A DNA stretch of 64,000 nt, from the NCBI RefSeq assembly GCF_020520425.1, contig NC_079487.1, positions 86,495,141 through 86,559,140 on the forward strand, written 5' to 3'. This document shows positions 1-9,466 of the stretch, one piece after another (position 1 is the stretch's first letter; each line of letters opens with the position of its first letter). Below the pieces are notes generated by a model, which saw nothing but the letters and a program-made list of their open reading frames with translations, was not told the origin of the DNA and made no database searches. Origin of the DNA: Spinacia oleracea. Its lineage: Eukaryota; Streptophyta; Magnoliopsida; Caryophyllales; Amaranthaceae. Both the position numbers and the translations under genes were made by a program.

Positions 1-179
1 TAGTTACAGGAGCCAGGTTGGATTACAATCAATCAATACTCAAATTTCTTGAATCTAAGCCCAGGTTATCCATTCCTCCAATTGTCTCAAATGATCATTC
101 ATTGCTCGTCTAGTTGCAGGAGCCAGGTTGGATTACAATCAATCAATACTCCAATTTCTTGAATCTAAGCCCAGGTTAT
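1..179. repeat. Two-copy tandem duplication, period 110 bp
   Basis: Bases 1-69 and 111-179 are nearly identical (both contain AGGAGCCAGGTTGGATTAC), separated by about 40 bp. It lies in the leader of the truncated Copia-like element. Confidence 0.8.
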
Positions 180-278
180 TCAAACAATCAATTCGATTAA
201 CAGAATTTGTGGTTCGATTTCTTAGAAGATCACACTGACTGAAAAAATCGAATGTGATCAGATTGGCTCTGATACCAA
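1..278 (-). mobile_element. Internal 5' part of a minus-strand Copia-like LTR element, cut by the window edge
   Basis: Read on the minus strand, positions 265-278 give TTGGTATCAGAGCC, the usual primer-binding site for initiator tRNA-Met, directly next to an LTR that ends at 279. The sequence from 1 to 264 is therefore the untranslated leader or gag start of an element continuing beyond the left edge. No coding domain is visible in this short piece. Confidence 0.7.
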
Positions 279-617
279 TGTTGCAAGAAGCTACCTTCTC
301 TGCAGGATATTCCTCAAGATTGAGGATAGATGTTGATAGAAGAAGAAGAAGAAGAAGAAGAAGAAGAAGAAGAAGAAGAAGAAGAAGAAGAAGAAGAAGA
401 AGAAAAGTTTGTAATACTATTCAATGATTGAACTGAAATTACAACATTGTATTTATATTACAATCTCAATCAGTTAGCTTGTGTATAAAACCAACTCTAA
501 CAGAATCAGTTACACAAGAATAGGGCCAAAAATCAAATGCTAACAGAAAGTCAACAAACTTCAAAGTCAATATGTTGACTTTTGATCTTTGACTTATTCA
601 TAATTCTTCCCTTAACA
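279..617 (-). repeat. Copia-like LTR (5' LTR of the minus-strand element)
   Basis: On the minus strand it starts TGTTAAGGGAAG and ends CTTGCAACA, with the tRNA-Met primer-binding site immediately beyond. The length of 339 bp suits a small Copia LTR. It carries a long GAA microsatellite. The partner LTR would be left of the window, so the target-site duplication cannot be checked (the right flank is AAAAT). Confidence 0.75.
338..404. repeat. (GAA)n microsatellite
   Basis: About 22 uninterrupted GAA/AGA units inside the Copia LTR. Likely length-polymorphic. Confidence 0.95.
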
Positions 618-763
618 AAAATAGAATCTTGTTTATTCAAAAAACAAACCTTAAAAGAACAAACATAAAAATACGAAGTATTTAGTATACATTTTTATTA
701 AATAATTTAAGCAAATAGAACATTTCGAGGTTGCTCACTTTTTATTTTTTAATGCAGAAACGA
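618..763. repeat. 3' flank of the first germin-like gene, repeated at 8317-8463
   Basis: This stretch, from AATAGAATC to AATGCAGAAACGA, matches 8317-8463 with scattered substitutions. It is the left half of a segmental duplication. The right half is 1849-2450, matching 8464-9318 and continuing at 18868. Confidence 0.8.
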
Positions 764-857
764 TCAAATTATATTAACGAGCTAAGTCTTAAAACGTTTC
801 GAGGATTATCACTTGATCAGTATAAAATATTACACGAACAAAAATAAACACACTTAT

Positions 858-863
858 TTTATT
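858..863 (-). terminator. Possible polyadenylation signal of germin-like copy 1
   Basis: AATAAA on the minus strand about 41 bases after the stop codon, in a T-rich 3' region. Position fits a plant near-upstream element; no direct proof. Confidence 0.4.
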
Positions 864-903
864 GAGCCTCTAATAAAAAAAATTATGGGAAAATTATTAT
901 TAA

Positions 904-1530
904 CTAGGCAGTGCCAAATAGCCTCTTCATCCTCATCACCTCACCTTGATTTAGAAGAGTGATTTGTTGAGCGATATCAGCAGGTAAATTGCCGGCAAAT
1001 AAGGAGGTGGTGGTGAATTGGACAGCTGGGTTTGCACCGTTCAAGCTAACAATGGCAGTAGCCGGGGTTCTACCAACATTGATTTGAAAATGAAGCATGG
1101 CCTGTGGAAAGATCATAACGTCTCCAACTTCGAGCCTTCTGTAAAATGCATTATTACTTGCGTCAATGAATCCTGCAATTATAGATCCTCTTGTCACGAT
1201 TATAACTTCTGACGTTCGGTGGGAGTGTACTGGAATAACTCCGCCAACGGCAAAGTCCAGCCTTGCCATGGAGATACCTAAACCATTCAAAGCCGGGAAA
1301 TTATCTACAAACCCCAAAGTGACATTACTTCTAAATAGATTTGCAGTAAAGCTTTCATAGCGAAAGCCAGTGAAAACAAAATCATCAGTGGTGACATTAG
1401 AAGGATCCTTGCAAGCGAATCCTTCGGGTCCCCTTGGAAGGGTAGTATCTCCCACACAAAAGTCGAGCTCAATAGCTTGACAAAGAGAAACCAGGAGAGT
1501 AAAGGCGAAGAATGTTACAAGGTTATTCAT
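904..1530 (-). CDS. Germin-like protein, auxin-binding ABP19/20 type (copy 1)
   Basis: A 208-residue secreted cupin with no intron. Residues 1-19 form a signal peptide with likely cleavage after CQA. C25 and C40 are the conserved N-terminal disulfide pair of germins. Cupin box 1 has the metal ligands H102, H104 and E108; box 2 has H147, giving the complete Mn-binding set. N45-V-T and N69-V-T are N-glycosylation sequons. Germin-like proteins form apoplastic, wall-associated oligomers; some are oxalate oxidases or superoxide dismutases, and the ABP19/20 branch was named for auxin binding. The activity here is unknown. Box 2 reads PQAMLH where the family normally has PQGxLH, so the glycine is replaced by A144. 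The start is the only Met giving a signal peptide and lies 99 bp from a TATA box. The protein is nearly identical to copies at 60020 and 62068. Confidence 0.95.
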   Translation of the reverse strand: MNNLVTFFAFTLLVSLCQAIELDFCVGDTTLPRGPEGFACKDPSNVTTDDFVFTGFRYESFTANLFRSNVTLGFVDNFPALNGLGISMARLDFAVGGVIPVHSHRTSEVIIVTRGSIIAGFIDASNNAFYRRLEVGDVMIFPQAMLHFQINVGRTPATAIVSLNGANPAVQFTTTSLFAGNLPADIAQQITLLNQGEVMRMKRLFGTA

Positions 1531-1628
1531 GTCGGAAACTAATTGTTGTGTATAGGAAGAATAAGGGCAAATTTGTTTATTTAGCTTGAGATGGTTGTTT
1601 GTTTGGTTATAGTAGCCGCGATGTGCAA

Positions 1629-1638
1629 CCTATTTATA
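1629..1638 (-). promoter_or_regulatory. TATA box of germin-like copy 1
   Basis: Minus-strand TATAAATAGG lies 99-108 bases before the ATG. The same core, followed by CGCGGCTA/CGCGACAGCTATAACC and CCATCTCAAGCT in the leader, occurs before the copy at 60646. Confidence 0.8.
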
Positions 1639-1848
1639 GATTCTTGGAGCTGACTTTGGAGGACTTGTCCCGTTCAAAGATACAGATGAAGTTGGAAGTC
1701 AATATATTTGTAATTAAGATGGTCATAGAAGAATGGAACTTAAATAATTGTTTAGTAAAGTCAAATATGATACTTCGTATTTCAGTTTAGGAAATAGAGA
1801 ATTCAAAGATTGTGTACTCTATCAATAATTCAAAGATGATGCTCTTAT

Positions 1849-2061
1849 ATGGTTATGAATGTACACGCAGACCTGCAATAGCGATATCAGGAAATTTATA
1901 GTAAAGATTTAAAAATTCAGCAAGCAATATTTTTAGGTAAAATGTTAAACATTATTTTTGATATTGTATATATACTTCCTCCGTTTTTTTATTATTAAAC
2001 CATTTAATATTTCACCGGTCAATGTAAAACTTTAGCCACAATATATCTTATTATACATTAG

Positions 2062-2096
<35 letters not shown>

Positions 2097-2450
2097 TGAT
2101 ATTTAGAAAATATGTATCGAGATAAATCTAACAAGAGCTCACCTGACTATATAATTCATTATATATAAATCACAAAAAATTGATAAAAGAGAGTGTGTGA
2201 ATAATGTGAAATTGCAAATAATGCAATGATAGAAAAATGAATGTTATAGAAGCATTTAGGGAAATTTGTAATTTTTTTTTGGCAACCCAATTCATAGTTT
2301 AAAATTTAATTTAAGACCAAAAACTGAAATTACATGGAAAAGATACTATAGTACTCCTTCAGTCTCTTTTTATTTTTACCTTTAGTGTAATACACGCGAT
2401 TTAACAATTAATTAATGTATAAAGATTCCTCATTTTTTAATTTAAACAAC
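1849..2450. repeat. 5' flank of germin-like copy 1, repeated at 8464-9318 and 18868-18910
   Basis: Shares the run from ATGGTTAT, through a (TA)n tract, to TTTTTAATTTAAACAA with the second block. In block 2 it is interrupted by a Helitron at the position equal to about 2411. The central part (about 1966-2240) resembles the MITE at 61145 and carries the same GACAAGATCTCAC/TGACTATAT-like stretch, so it is probably an old MITE inside the duplication. Confidence 0.75.
2063..2092. repeat. (TA)n microsatellite
   Basis: About 15 TA units, in the same place as the longer (TA)n tracts at 8676 and 8921 in the paralogous block. Confidence 0.95.
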
Positions 2451-2457
2451 GCTAACT

Positions 2458-2502
2458 TTAACGCTAGGAGGCTCCCTAATTAACATGTGGAACTTGGGAG
2501 AC
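2458..2502 (+). repeat. 45-bp perfect inverted repeat, left arm
   Basis: Starts TTAACGCTAGGAGGCTCC and ends GGGAGAC. Its exact reverse complement is at 5877-5921. The 3.4 kb between the arms begins where the paralogous block at 18910 stops matching. Confidence 0.85.
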
Positions 2503-2554
2503 TCCCTAATTAACTTTAACGCCATGATAACCGTGTTAAAGTTAACTAACGTTA

Positions 2555-3050
2555 ATTCTCATTTTAGGTTAGCTATAAGTGTGTTAGTCGGTTTCAAAAC
2601 CTTATATTTCAACGTTGCTCCCCATTTTATGGGGATTCATAGCATGCTTTTTGAGTAACTTTTAGTGATTCATGCCTCTTATGAGCAAATCACAACCCCT
2701 TTGCAACCAGCTCATGTCATTACTACTCTTCTACTTCTTTCTTTGGGTCTCAAGTGTTTCAGGTCCTTAAGGGAGCCTCCAGTTTATTTTCCCAGCATCT
2801 CAGTCTTCTACAAAGAAACGATCAAGATTAATGGCTTTGACATGCTACTAATAGTTTGCCAATGTAAACAAAGTCAAGCCAACAACCAGGGGGCCATCGG
2901 AAAAGAATTGGCTATCCTTTTAGTGTTAAGTAGTTTGTTTTCAGTTTGTTATGTAAGTTAGTTGTTATAATTTGTAAACTTTGATTATTTATGCAAAATT
3001 AAACCTATCTTAAAAATTAAAAAAAAAATCAAAAAAAAAATCAAGGTGAT
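2555..3050 (+). repeat. Dispersed unidentified repeat, copy A
   Basis: It runs from TTTTAGGTTAGC, through GTTGCTCCCC, to an A-rich tail (AAAAAAAAATC twice). Diverged relatives are on the plus strand at about 5870-6190 and on the minus strand at 7685-8235. All end near TATGCAAATTAA plus A-rich sequence, as a reverse-transcribed element would. A 98-codon open frame (2665-2961) is not shared by the other copies and I do not call it a gene. Confidence 0.5.
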
Positions 3051-3645
3051 ACTTTATAGTATTGAACCTCATTGTTCTCAAGGGCGGAATTAGGGGGCCT
3101 AGGGGAGGTCATAGCCTCTTCATGGTATGGTTAAAAATAAAATACACATTATTAGGGACATTATTAGGGGCACATGTTATGGGGTTGATTTTATTAAGGG
3201 CATTTCACGTGAAATCTTATAGAAAATGGGTAATGACCAATTAAATTCCATGTGAGATGCATATGTCAAAGTCAACACGATAACTTTAGGTCGTTGTTCA
3301 TAATTTGGCTAAAGATAGTATCTTAAAAAATAAAAAATTTATAAGATATTTAATTATAACATTTTTTCTATAATGTACTTTCTCGAAAAAATATGATTTT
3401 ATAAGGTAATTTTTTTCAAACTTTCCCTTTTTTTATTTTTATGTAAACATACGACAAAAGTTATGATAGTTTCTCTTAAGACTGTACCCTAACTTAATAT
3501 ATATTTATATTGGATCTATATCTTGATGGGTATGGATTTGATGACCTAACGCAGCAACATAAACTGTTGCGCGATTAGTTTCTCGGTAGATATGGCGAGA
3601 AAAAAAAACTATCAAAATGGTTCAAAAGTTGCTTGTCATCTTTCA
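3051..3645. other. AT-rich intergenic DNA
   Basis: No gene is seen. A stretch at about 3080-3110 (GGGCGGAATTAGGGGGCC) looks like the start of a hAT-type terminal repeat, but no partner end was found. Confidence 0.4.
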
Positions 3646-3905
3646 TCAACATTTGAATTTTCCACAGACATTGATCTTGTTCCTATGAAATTTAATGATC
3701 AGTACTTTATCACCCTCGATTAAAATATGACATACATTATTTTCAATGGCTAATGGAAGACCATAACTAATGGTTATTGCTTCAGCGAGAAGTGGAGAAG
3801 AATTTCCAAGATTGTAAGTTCGACTAACCACATTGTTCCAATCTCTAATAATTAACTACCCCAGATGTGCCAGAGTGATTACGAACTGACCCATCAAAGT
3901 TAATT
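3646..3905 (-). pseudogene. Relic of a plant LINE RNase H domain (RVT_3 type)
   Basis: Minus-strand translation first gives NFDGSVRNHSGTSGVV (about 3857-3905). After a frame break it gives SPLLAEAITISYGLPLA and IEGDKVLII (3646-3831). These match the order of motifs in the RNase H-like domain of plant non-LTR retrotransposons: NFDG with the first catalytic Asp, then AE, then EGD. The domain is frameshifted and lacks any reverse transcriptase beside it, so it is a dead fragment. Confidence 0.65.
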
Positions 3906-4472
3906 TAAGTTCGACTAACCACATTATTCCTAGTTGATCTTTAGTCATTTTTATCATTTAATAAAAACGGTTTTGAGAACAATATGATTATACTTACTTC
4001 ATTAGTAGTTAGTACTACCTCCATTTCATTAATTTTTACCTTTACTTGTCGTTGGGATCTCGACGCAACATTTGATCGTTAATGTATCCAAATTTCTACG
4101 AGAAAAAGATAGGAAAATTTGTAATTATTAATCCAACCTTTGCCAGATTTTCTTTAATTAAGTCTACCTATGCGATATTTCTAAATAATACAACCTTTAT
4201 GACCCAACTACTATTATTAAGCCTAACAAGTTACTAACCTGCTATAGGCAGTATTCACCCTTACATGGCATATAACAATTATAATTTTTTTAAAATTTTT
4301 TTCCCCTTATTTTCTTTAATTGCTATTTTAATTTTCGTTCCTCTCTCCTCTGCGATTTTCTGCTTCATCTCTGCACTCCTCTCCATTATTTCTCTTCTAC
4401 TTCACTATTGTCGATCCCTCATACGGTCAAACCTCTCAATTCGAAGTTCATCAAAAATAATCAGCAATTGCT

Positions 4473-4744
4473 ATGGCTGGGGTAAAGCAATTGCCTGTTG
4501 GATCTGGATCTTCTTCAAATTCAAGGTTTTTTTTCTTTCTAAATTTTCAACAAGACCACAATAACCAACATCCCACAATATAAAAAAAAAACTATATTAT
4601 TGCAACAGCTCGGGTTTTTACGAACTGACCATCAAGGAAGCCCAAAATTCAAAATTTACCAAAAAAGGAACAAAAACGCTGAGGTTCGTAAGTTCACTTT
4701 CAATTGTACGATTTTGGAGACGAAATTTGAATGCGCGTGGATGA
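4473..4744 (+). pseudogene. Captured gene fragment with one intron inside the MULE-like element
   Basis: Exon 1 (4473-4525) starts ATGGCTGGGG. An 83-bp GT...AG intron (4526-4608, ending TTGCAACAG) joins in phase to exon 2 (4609-4744), giving 62 codons before TGA. Exon 1 is Ser/Gly-rich (VGSGSSSNS) and exon 2 begins with a structured-looking stretch (GFYELTIKEA). After the stop the next frame stays open through VDEVTYFHKKIADDV, so an older, longer reading frame was probably shifted. I do not recognise the parent gene. The exon-intron structure in 0.7 kb between long inverted repeats is what Pack-MULE capture produces. Confidence 0.4.
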
Positions 4745-4970
4745 AGTCACCTATTTCCACAAGAAAATCGCTGATGATGTCATGAACCAGTACAATTGTG
4801 GTTGAAGCAGCAGTAATGGAGGAGAGAGGAATTGAAACACGGTACAGAGAAGAGAAGGGTTAAGGGTTTTTTGAAAAAAAAATGAAATCCTTGTTTAGGT
4901 GGCAAGTGATGATGACGTATCCAATATTTTAGGAGGGAAACCAACTTTAGGTTGTCAACGTTTTTAATGT

Positions 4971-5253
4971 TGACTTTGTAGCAGGTAACCGGTCATCTAG
5001 GCTTAATAATAGTAGTTGGGTCATAAAGGTTGGATTATTTAGAAATTTCGCATAGGTAGGCTTAATTAAAGAAAATCGGGCAAAGGTTGGATTAATAATT
5101 ACAAATTTTCCTTGACTTTGTAGCAGGTAACCGGTCATCAAGGTTTAATAATAGTAGTTGGGTCATAAAGGTTGGATTATTTAGAAATATCGCATAGGTA
5201 GGCTTAATTAAAGAAAATCGGGCAAAGGTTGGATTAATAATTAAAAAATTTCC
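4971..5253 (-). repeat. Tandemly duplicated right terminal repeat of the MULE-like element
   Basis: Two head-to-tail copies of about 141 bp, sharing TGACTTTGTAGCAGGTAACC at their starts and differing at few positions. Both are inverted relative to 4111-4245. Confidence 0.85.
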
Positions 5254-5330
5254 GAATAAGATATTAAAAGTTGATATTTTGTGAACACGTATTGAGACAA
5301 CTCTGACAAGATCTCACATGATAAATTTTA

Positions 5331-5670
5331 CTCTCTTTGTCACAAATTGATTTTTATACTTTCCATTTTCATCTATCCCAAGTTATTTTTACACTTTTAT
5401 TTTTGAAATAACTGCAAAATTATATTATATTATTTTAATATCTCTCTCTTTCTACTACAAGAAAAGTCAAGGTCCCACATTTTCTCACATTCGATTAAGA
5501 AGCATACATCACTATCTTCTATAAATCGCTTCTCAATAAAATATTTAATACCCACTACTCCATTAACCTTTCATATCTACTTTTTAAATTTTTTTTGATA
5601 ATTAAACAATAAATTATCCCCTAAAAATGTGTGACTTAATAAGCATAAAAACTAATATGGGAAGGAGAGA
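5331..5670. mobile_element. Diverged Stowaway-like MITE
   Basis: Ends CTCTCTTTGTCACAAATTG and (reverse complement) CTCTCCTTCCCATATTAG are imperfect inverted repeats after a TA. The interior is AT-rich and non-coding. The right target TA is not perfectly placed. Confidence 0.45.
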
Positions 5671-5869
5671 ATAATATATACAATGGCGGGAATTACGGTA
5701 AAATATTTCAAGTTTTGACACATTTTTTCAAAGCGTAAATTACTTGATAAAACATATGTAGTACTACTTAGCGATCAAGGAATTTATTTGAACGAATATT
5801 TTTTCATGAAATAAGTCAAAATAAGTGAAATCAAACAGGGATAATTAAGTTTACTTTCACTTCCACTTC

Positions 5870-6190
5870 TTTCTTTGTCTCCCAAGTTCCACATGTTAAT
5901 TAGGGAGCCTCCTAGCGTTAACCATTGCAGTTACTAGTCACTTCCCTACAAAGAAATCACAGTCATGAGTGGTCTTGACACAAAACACCTTGTTGGTGGT
6001 GTAAGCAAGACTTCTACAATCAAGGAACACCACGAGAAGAGCCGACTACCCTATCGGCTTTTAAGTTTATGTATTTTGTTTGTTCTTTATAGTTTGTGTA
6101 ATGGTCTATAAATACCCTAATAGTTTTGTGTGTTCTATAGTTTATAACTTTTTTATTTATGCAAATTAAAGCACATGTCAAAAAAAAAAT
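5870..6190 (+). repeat. Dispersed unidentified repeat, copy B (contains the right arm of the 45-bp inverted repeat)
   Basis: It shares with copy A the order TTCTTTGTCTCCCAAG-like, GGGAGCCTCC, CCTACAAAGAAA, GGCTTTGACA/GGTCTTGACA and a tail at TATGCAAATTAAAG followed by A9. A TATAAATACCC box sits at about 6110. No coding capacity is visible. Confidence 0.45.
5877..5921 (-). repeat. 45-bp perfect inverted repeat, right arm
   Basis: Exact reverse complement of 2458-2502. Confidence 0.85.
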
Positions 6191-6304
6191 TCTTTAATTT
6201 ATTTTCATTCAACGTAATCATTCAGATGTTGAAAATATTTAGAAGAAAATCGCAAGCTCACATCTTCCCCTCCCTTCCCTTCTCTTCCTTGCATTATATA
6301 TATA

Positions 6305-6526
6305 CTCCCTTCGTCCTTAAAACATTGCCCCAAAATATTTTTATTCACTTTATTGAAAATTGAATATACTCAAAAGCAAATGGTAGTTAGATATGTATTT
6401 TGATTATATTATATAATAATGTGTGAAGAGACACAAGTGAGGATCACTAACCAAAAAAAGTATGTGGAAAACAAATAGGAAAATCTATTTATAATATATG
6501 GGGCAATTTTTTACGGACGAAGGGAG
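6305..6526. mobile_element. Stowaway-like MITE, 222 bp
   Basis: Terminal inverted repeats CTCCCTTCGTCC...GGACGAAGGGAG, extending inward to matching CAAAAT/ATTGCCCC stretches. TA duplications are at 6303-6304 and 6527-6528. Same terminal type as the MITEs at 12069 and 55965. Confidence 0.85.
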
Positions 6527-6528
6527 TA

Positions 6529-7684
6529 ACTATTGTTGGAAGTAAAGCTTGGAAAAGTGCCTTGCTCGGTAGTACCGAACATAAGTGATAAGGGAAAAAA
6601 TGGAAATGTTGAGTCACCCGATCGGACAGGGTACGCCTAGTCGGGAGAATATACCTGTTGTTTTGTTGTTGCATGGCGCCAGACCGGGCGGTGGCCAACT
6701 ATTGGTTTTCCTTGTGATGATTTGGTTCCTCCAGATTCTTGTGAACAACTTATTTAGTGATCTTAATTGGCATTATTCTTTTGATGATTATAATCATAAG
6801 TGATTCCCTTTTATGGTTTGGGGGTTACATGTCTTTCATGTTCTTGAGTTAAAGATTTCATTACACTCTCTTAATGATATTGCTTTCTTATGGCCTTTGG
6901 TCATCTTTGGTTGTTACAAATTGATGATTCCCCTTCTTCTTCCTTTCTGATTTTGGTGATTGGGTTTGGTGGATTCTCCATGTTTATGGAGATAATTAAT
7001 CTCTCATTATTATGAGTTATTACTCTTGATTGTCATTGATCACTCTAGAATCTTGATCATTGGAGTTCTTTGAGTGTTTGATTTTCCCACTATTCTTTGC
7101 ATATATTCTCACTCCTTTGAGTAGAGATATAGAAAATCAATTTAGGATTCTTCCTTGTACTTTATGAGTAAACTTCTTGCCACGATTAATACATGATTAC
7201 TCATTCTCTTCAAGCCTTTTTAATTCTTATTCTTTTGGGCATAAGTTTATGTGGTTCCATCTCATCAACCAAAAGCGTATTTGTATCATGAGAGTTGTTT
7301 AAACCTTAGGGAACGAATTAGTGAATACAATTGTGCACCCCGGTTGCACTGAATCTCGTTTTCAAGGCAGTAATTTGATTACCACAAACGCAACGATTCC
7401 TAAACACATTCTTATTCTTATTTTATATTTTTCCTTAGAAAACCCAATAATAACTAACAACTATGAACCCATATAGCTAGTACCATGTTACCTATTGCAT
7501 TAAGAGCTAGAGGCAAGGAAACAAACAACTAGTCACCTTAATTCCCTAAATTATTATTTTGTATAGTACCACAAATTTAATATATACCCCCTTGGTTTTT
7601 TTTGATTATTATTAGTCTCATTTAACATATGGAGTACGTATGTGTGATTTCGCTATTCAATCTGATCGATTTTGTGTATTTTTT
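6529..7684. other. Intergenic DNA without a recognised feature
   Basis: T-rich sequence without a supported gene. Short open frames near 6585-6803 (GC-richer, around GCATGGCGCCAGACCGGG) have no recognisable domain. Confidence 0.5.
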
Positions 7685-8235
7685 TTTATTTTACAAAAGC
7701 TTAATTTGCATAAAATTAAAAAGATTACAAACTAAAAGTACAAACAAAAACTAAACTAAGGCCGTGAAAAACCCTTACATAGATTACAAAGCAAACAAAA
7801 TAAAAACCGTTAAACCTTGTAGAGGTAGCATTCTCTTCTTCTGCCGGCTCATGATTGTCGTCGTGATAACCTCGCTTACAATACCTTTAAAGTGTAAGCG
7901 TGCCAAAGCATAAACCACTTATGCTTTCTGATACTTTTTTTAACCCATCAATGACAATGATTTCCTTCACAAAGGACGAGCTAAAACAGGGATGAAAGAT
8001 CGCTAGAGGTACCTTTAAGAACCTAGGATACTTGGGAGATGAAAATGAAAGATAAAGAACAACACAAACAAGCAGCCCTGGTTGAAGTTTGCTTGTGATT
8101 CGTTCACAAGAAAAACGAGTCACTAAAAGTGACTTGAAAACAATACTATGAACCCCCAAAAACATTTGGGGAGCAACGCTAAAATAAGGGTTTTTGAAAG
8201 CAATGAAAACTAATCTCAATGCTAACCTAAAATGA
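7685..8235 (-). repeat. Dispersed unidentified repeat, copy C (minus strand)
   Basis: On the minus strand it runs from TTTTAGGTTAGCATTGAG, through GTTGCTCCCC and CTTTTAGTGACTC, to an end at TTTATGCAAATTAAGC. That is the same order as copy A at 2555-3050. A 110-codon minus frame (7887-8219) covers part of it but matches no family I know. Confidence 0.5.
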
Positions 8236-8475
8236 TTGATTTTGTTACAGGGTTTGTTTTAGCAGCTAATTTGCACTTGTACAATTAAATTATTGATAAA
8301 TGTTGATTAGAACAAAAAATAATAGAATCCTGTTTATTAAAAAACAAACCTTAAAAAAAACAAAAAAATACGAAGTACTCCGTATACATTTTTATTAAAT
8401 AATTTAAGGAAATAGAACGTTTTGAGGTTGCTCGCTTTTTTCTTTCTTTTAATGCAGAAACGACATGGTTATAAA

Positions 8476-8672
8476 TGTACATGAAAACCTGCACTAGCGG
8501 TGTCAGGAAATTTATAGTACGGGTTTCAAAAATTCAACAAGCAATCCTTTTATGCAAAATATTAAACGTCATTTTTGATATTGTATACTTCCTCGGTTTT
8601 TTATTATTGCACCATTTAATACTTTACATGTCAATGCAAAACTTTAGCAATAATATCTCTTATTATATTTTA

Positions 8673-8708
<36 letters not shown>

Positions 8709-8918
8709 ACTATACATGCAAACCTGCAGTAGCGGTGTCAGGAAATTTATAGTACGGGTTTGAAAAATTCAACAAGCAATCCTTTTATGCAAAATATTAA
8801 ACGTCATTTTTGATATTGTATACTTCCTCGGTTTTTTTATTATTGCACCATTTAATACTTTGCATGTCAATGCAAAACTTTAGCCATAATATCTCTTATT
8901 ATATTTTAGCCATAATGC

Positions 8919-8990
<72 letters not shown>
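8476..8990. repeat. Tandem duplication of about 230 bp, each unit ending in (TA)n
   Basis: 8476-8704 and 8713-8990 share ACCTGCAxTAGCGGTGTCAGG through ATTTTAGCCATA, then (TA)n. Only one unit exists in the first block (1860-2092), so the duplication happened in this copy. Confidence 0.85.
8921..8990. repeat. (TA)n microsatellite, about 35 units
   Basis: Uninterrupted TA dinucleotides; a shorter tract of the same kind lies at 8676-8705. Open frames across it (Ile-Tyr repeats) are artefacts. Confidence 0.95.
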
Positions 8991-8991
<1 letters not shown>

Positions 8992-9466
8992 ATTTTGAAA
9001 ATATATATCGAGATGAATCTGACAAGATCTCATCTGACTATATAATTCTTTGTATATATCACAAAAATTGATAAAATAGAATGTGTGAATAGTGTAAAAT
9101 TGCAAATGATGCAATAATAGAAAAAACGAATTTTATAGTAGCATTTAGGGAAATTTATATTTTTTTGGCAACTCAATTCATAGTTTAAAATTTACTTTAA
9201 GCCCAAACTTTTGGGAAGCAAAACTGAAATTACATTAATAAAGGAAAAGATGATATAGTACTCCTTCAGTCTCTTTTTATTTTTACGTTTCATATCATAC
9301 ACGCGATTTAATAACTAACTAGTTTTTGGGCCCGGGCAATGCCCCGGGTTATTACATTAATAACATTCACATTCACATTTTACTTTTTTTTTTTTTTTTG
9401 CAATGATAACATGAAACATGTGAAAGCTTAGTGGTAAAAGCTTTATTGTTTAAACTCAAGGTCAAG

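Larger units (their letters stand above)
4111..5253. mobile_element. Pack-MULE-like (Mutator-type) non-autonomous element
   Basis: Long terminal inverted repeats of about 140 bp, 4111-4245 and 5112-5253, start GGAAAATTTGTAATTATTAA-like at both outer ends. The flanks are GAAAAAGAT (4102-4110) and GAATAAGAT (5254-5262), an 8-of-9 match fitting the 9-bp duplication typical of Mutator-like elements. The right terminal repeat is duplicated in tandem (4971-5111 and 5112-5253). The middle 700 bp is unlike the ends and contains a gene-like segment at 4473-4744. Confidence 0.7.
8317..9318. repeat. Gene-less paralogue of the first germin-like locus
   Basis: 8317-8463 matches 618-763 and 8464-9318 matches 1849-2410. 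The 1085 bp in between in the first block (764-1848: coding region, promoter, 3' end) are absent here, with a clean junction at AACGA|CATGGTTAT. The block continues beyond the Helitron at 18868-18910. Confidence 0.8.

Noticed and set aside
2665..2961. 98-codon open frame as a host gene
   Set aside because: No recognisable domain. It lies within a dispersed repeat and the frame is not kept in the other copies.
3062..3244. Start of a hAT element at about 3080
   Set aside because: Only one end-like stretch was found, with no partner terminal repeat or 8-bp duplication.
7887..8219. 110-codon minus-strand frame as a host gene
   Set aside because: It lies in copy C of the same dispersed repeat, and the frame is not shared with copies A and B.
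8810..9114. Open frames encoding Ile-Tyr repeats on both strands (also near 63050)
   Set aside because: Pure (TA)n microsatellite.
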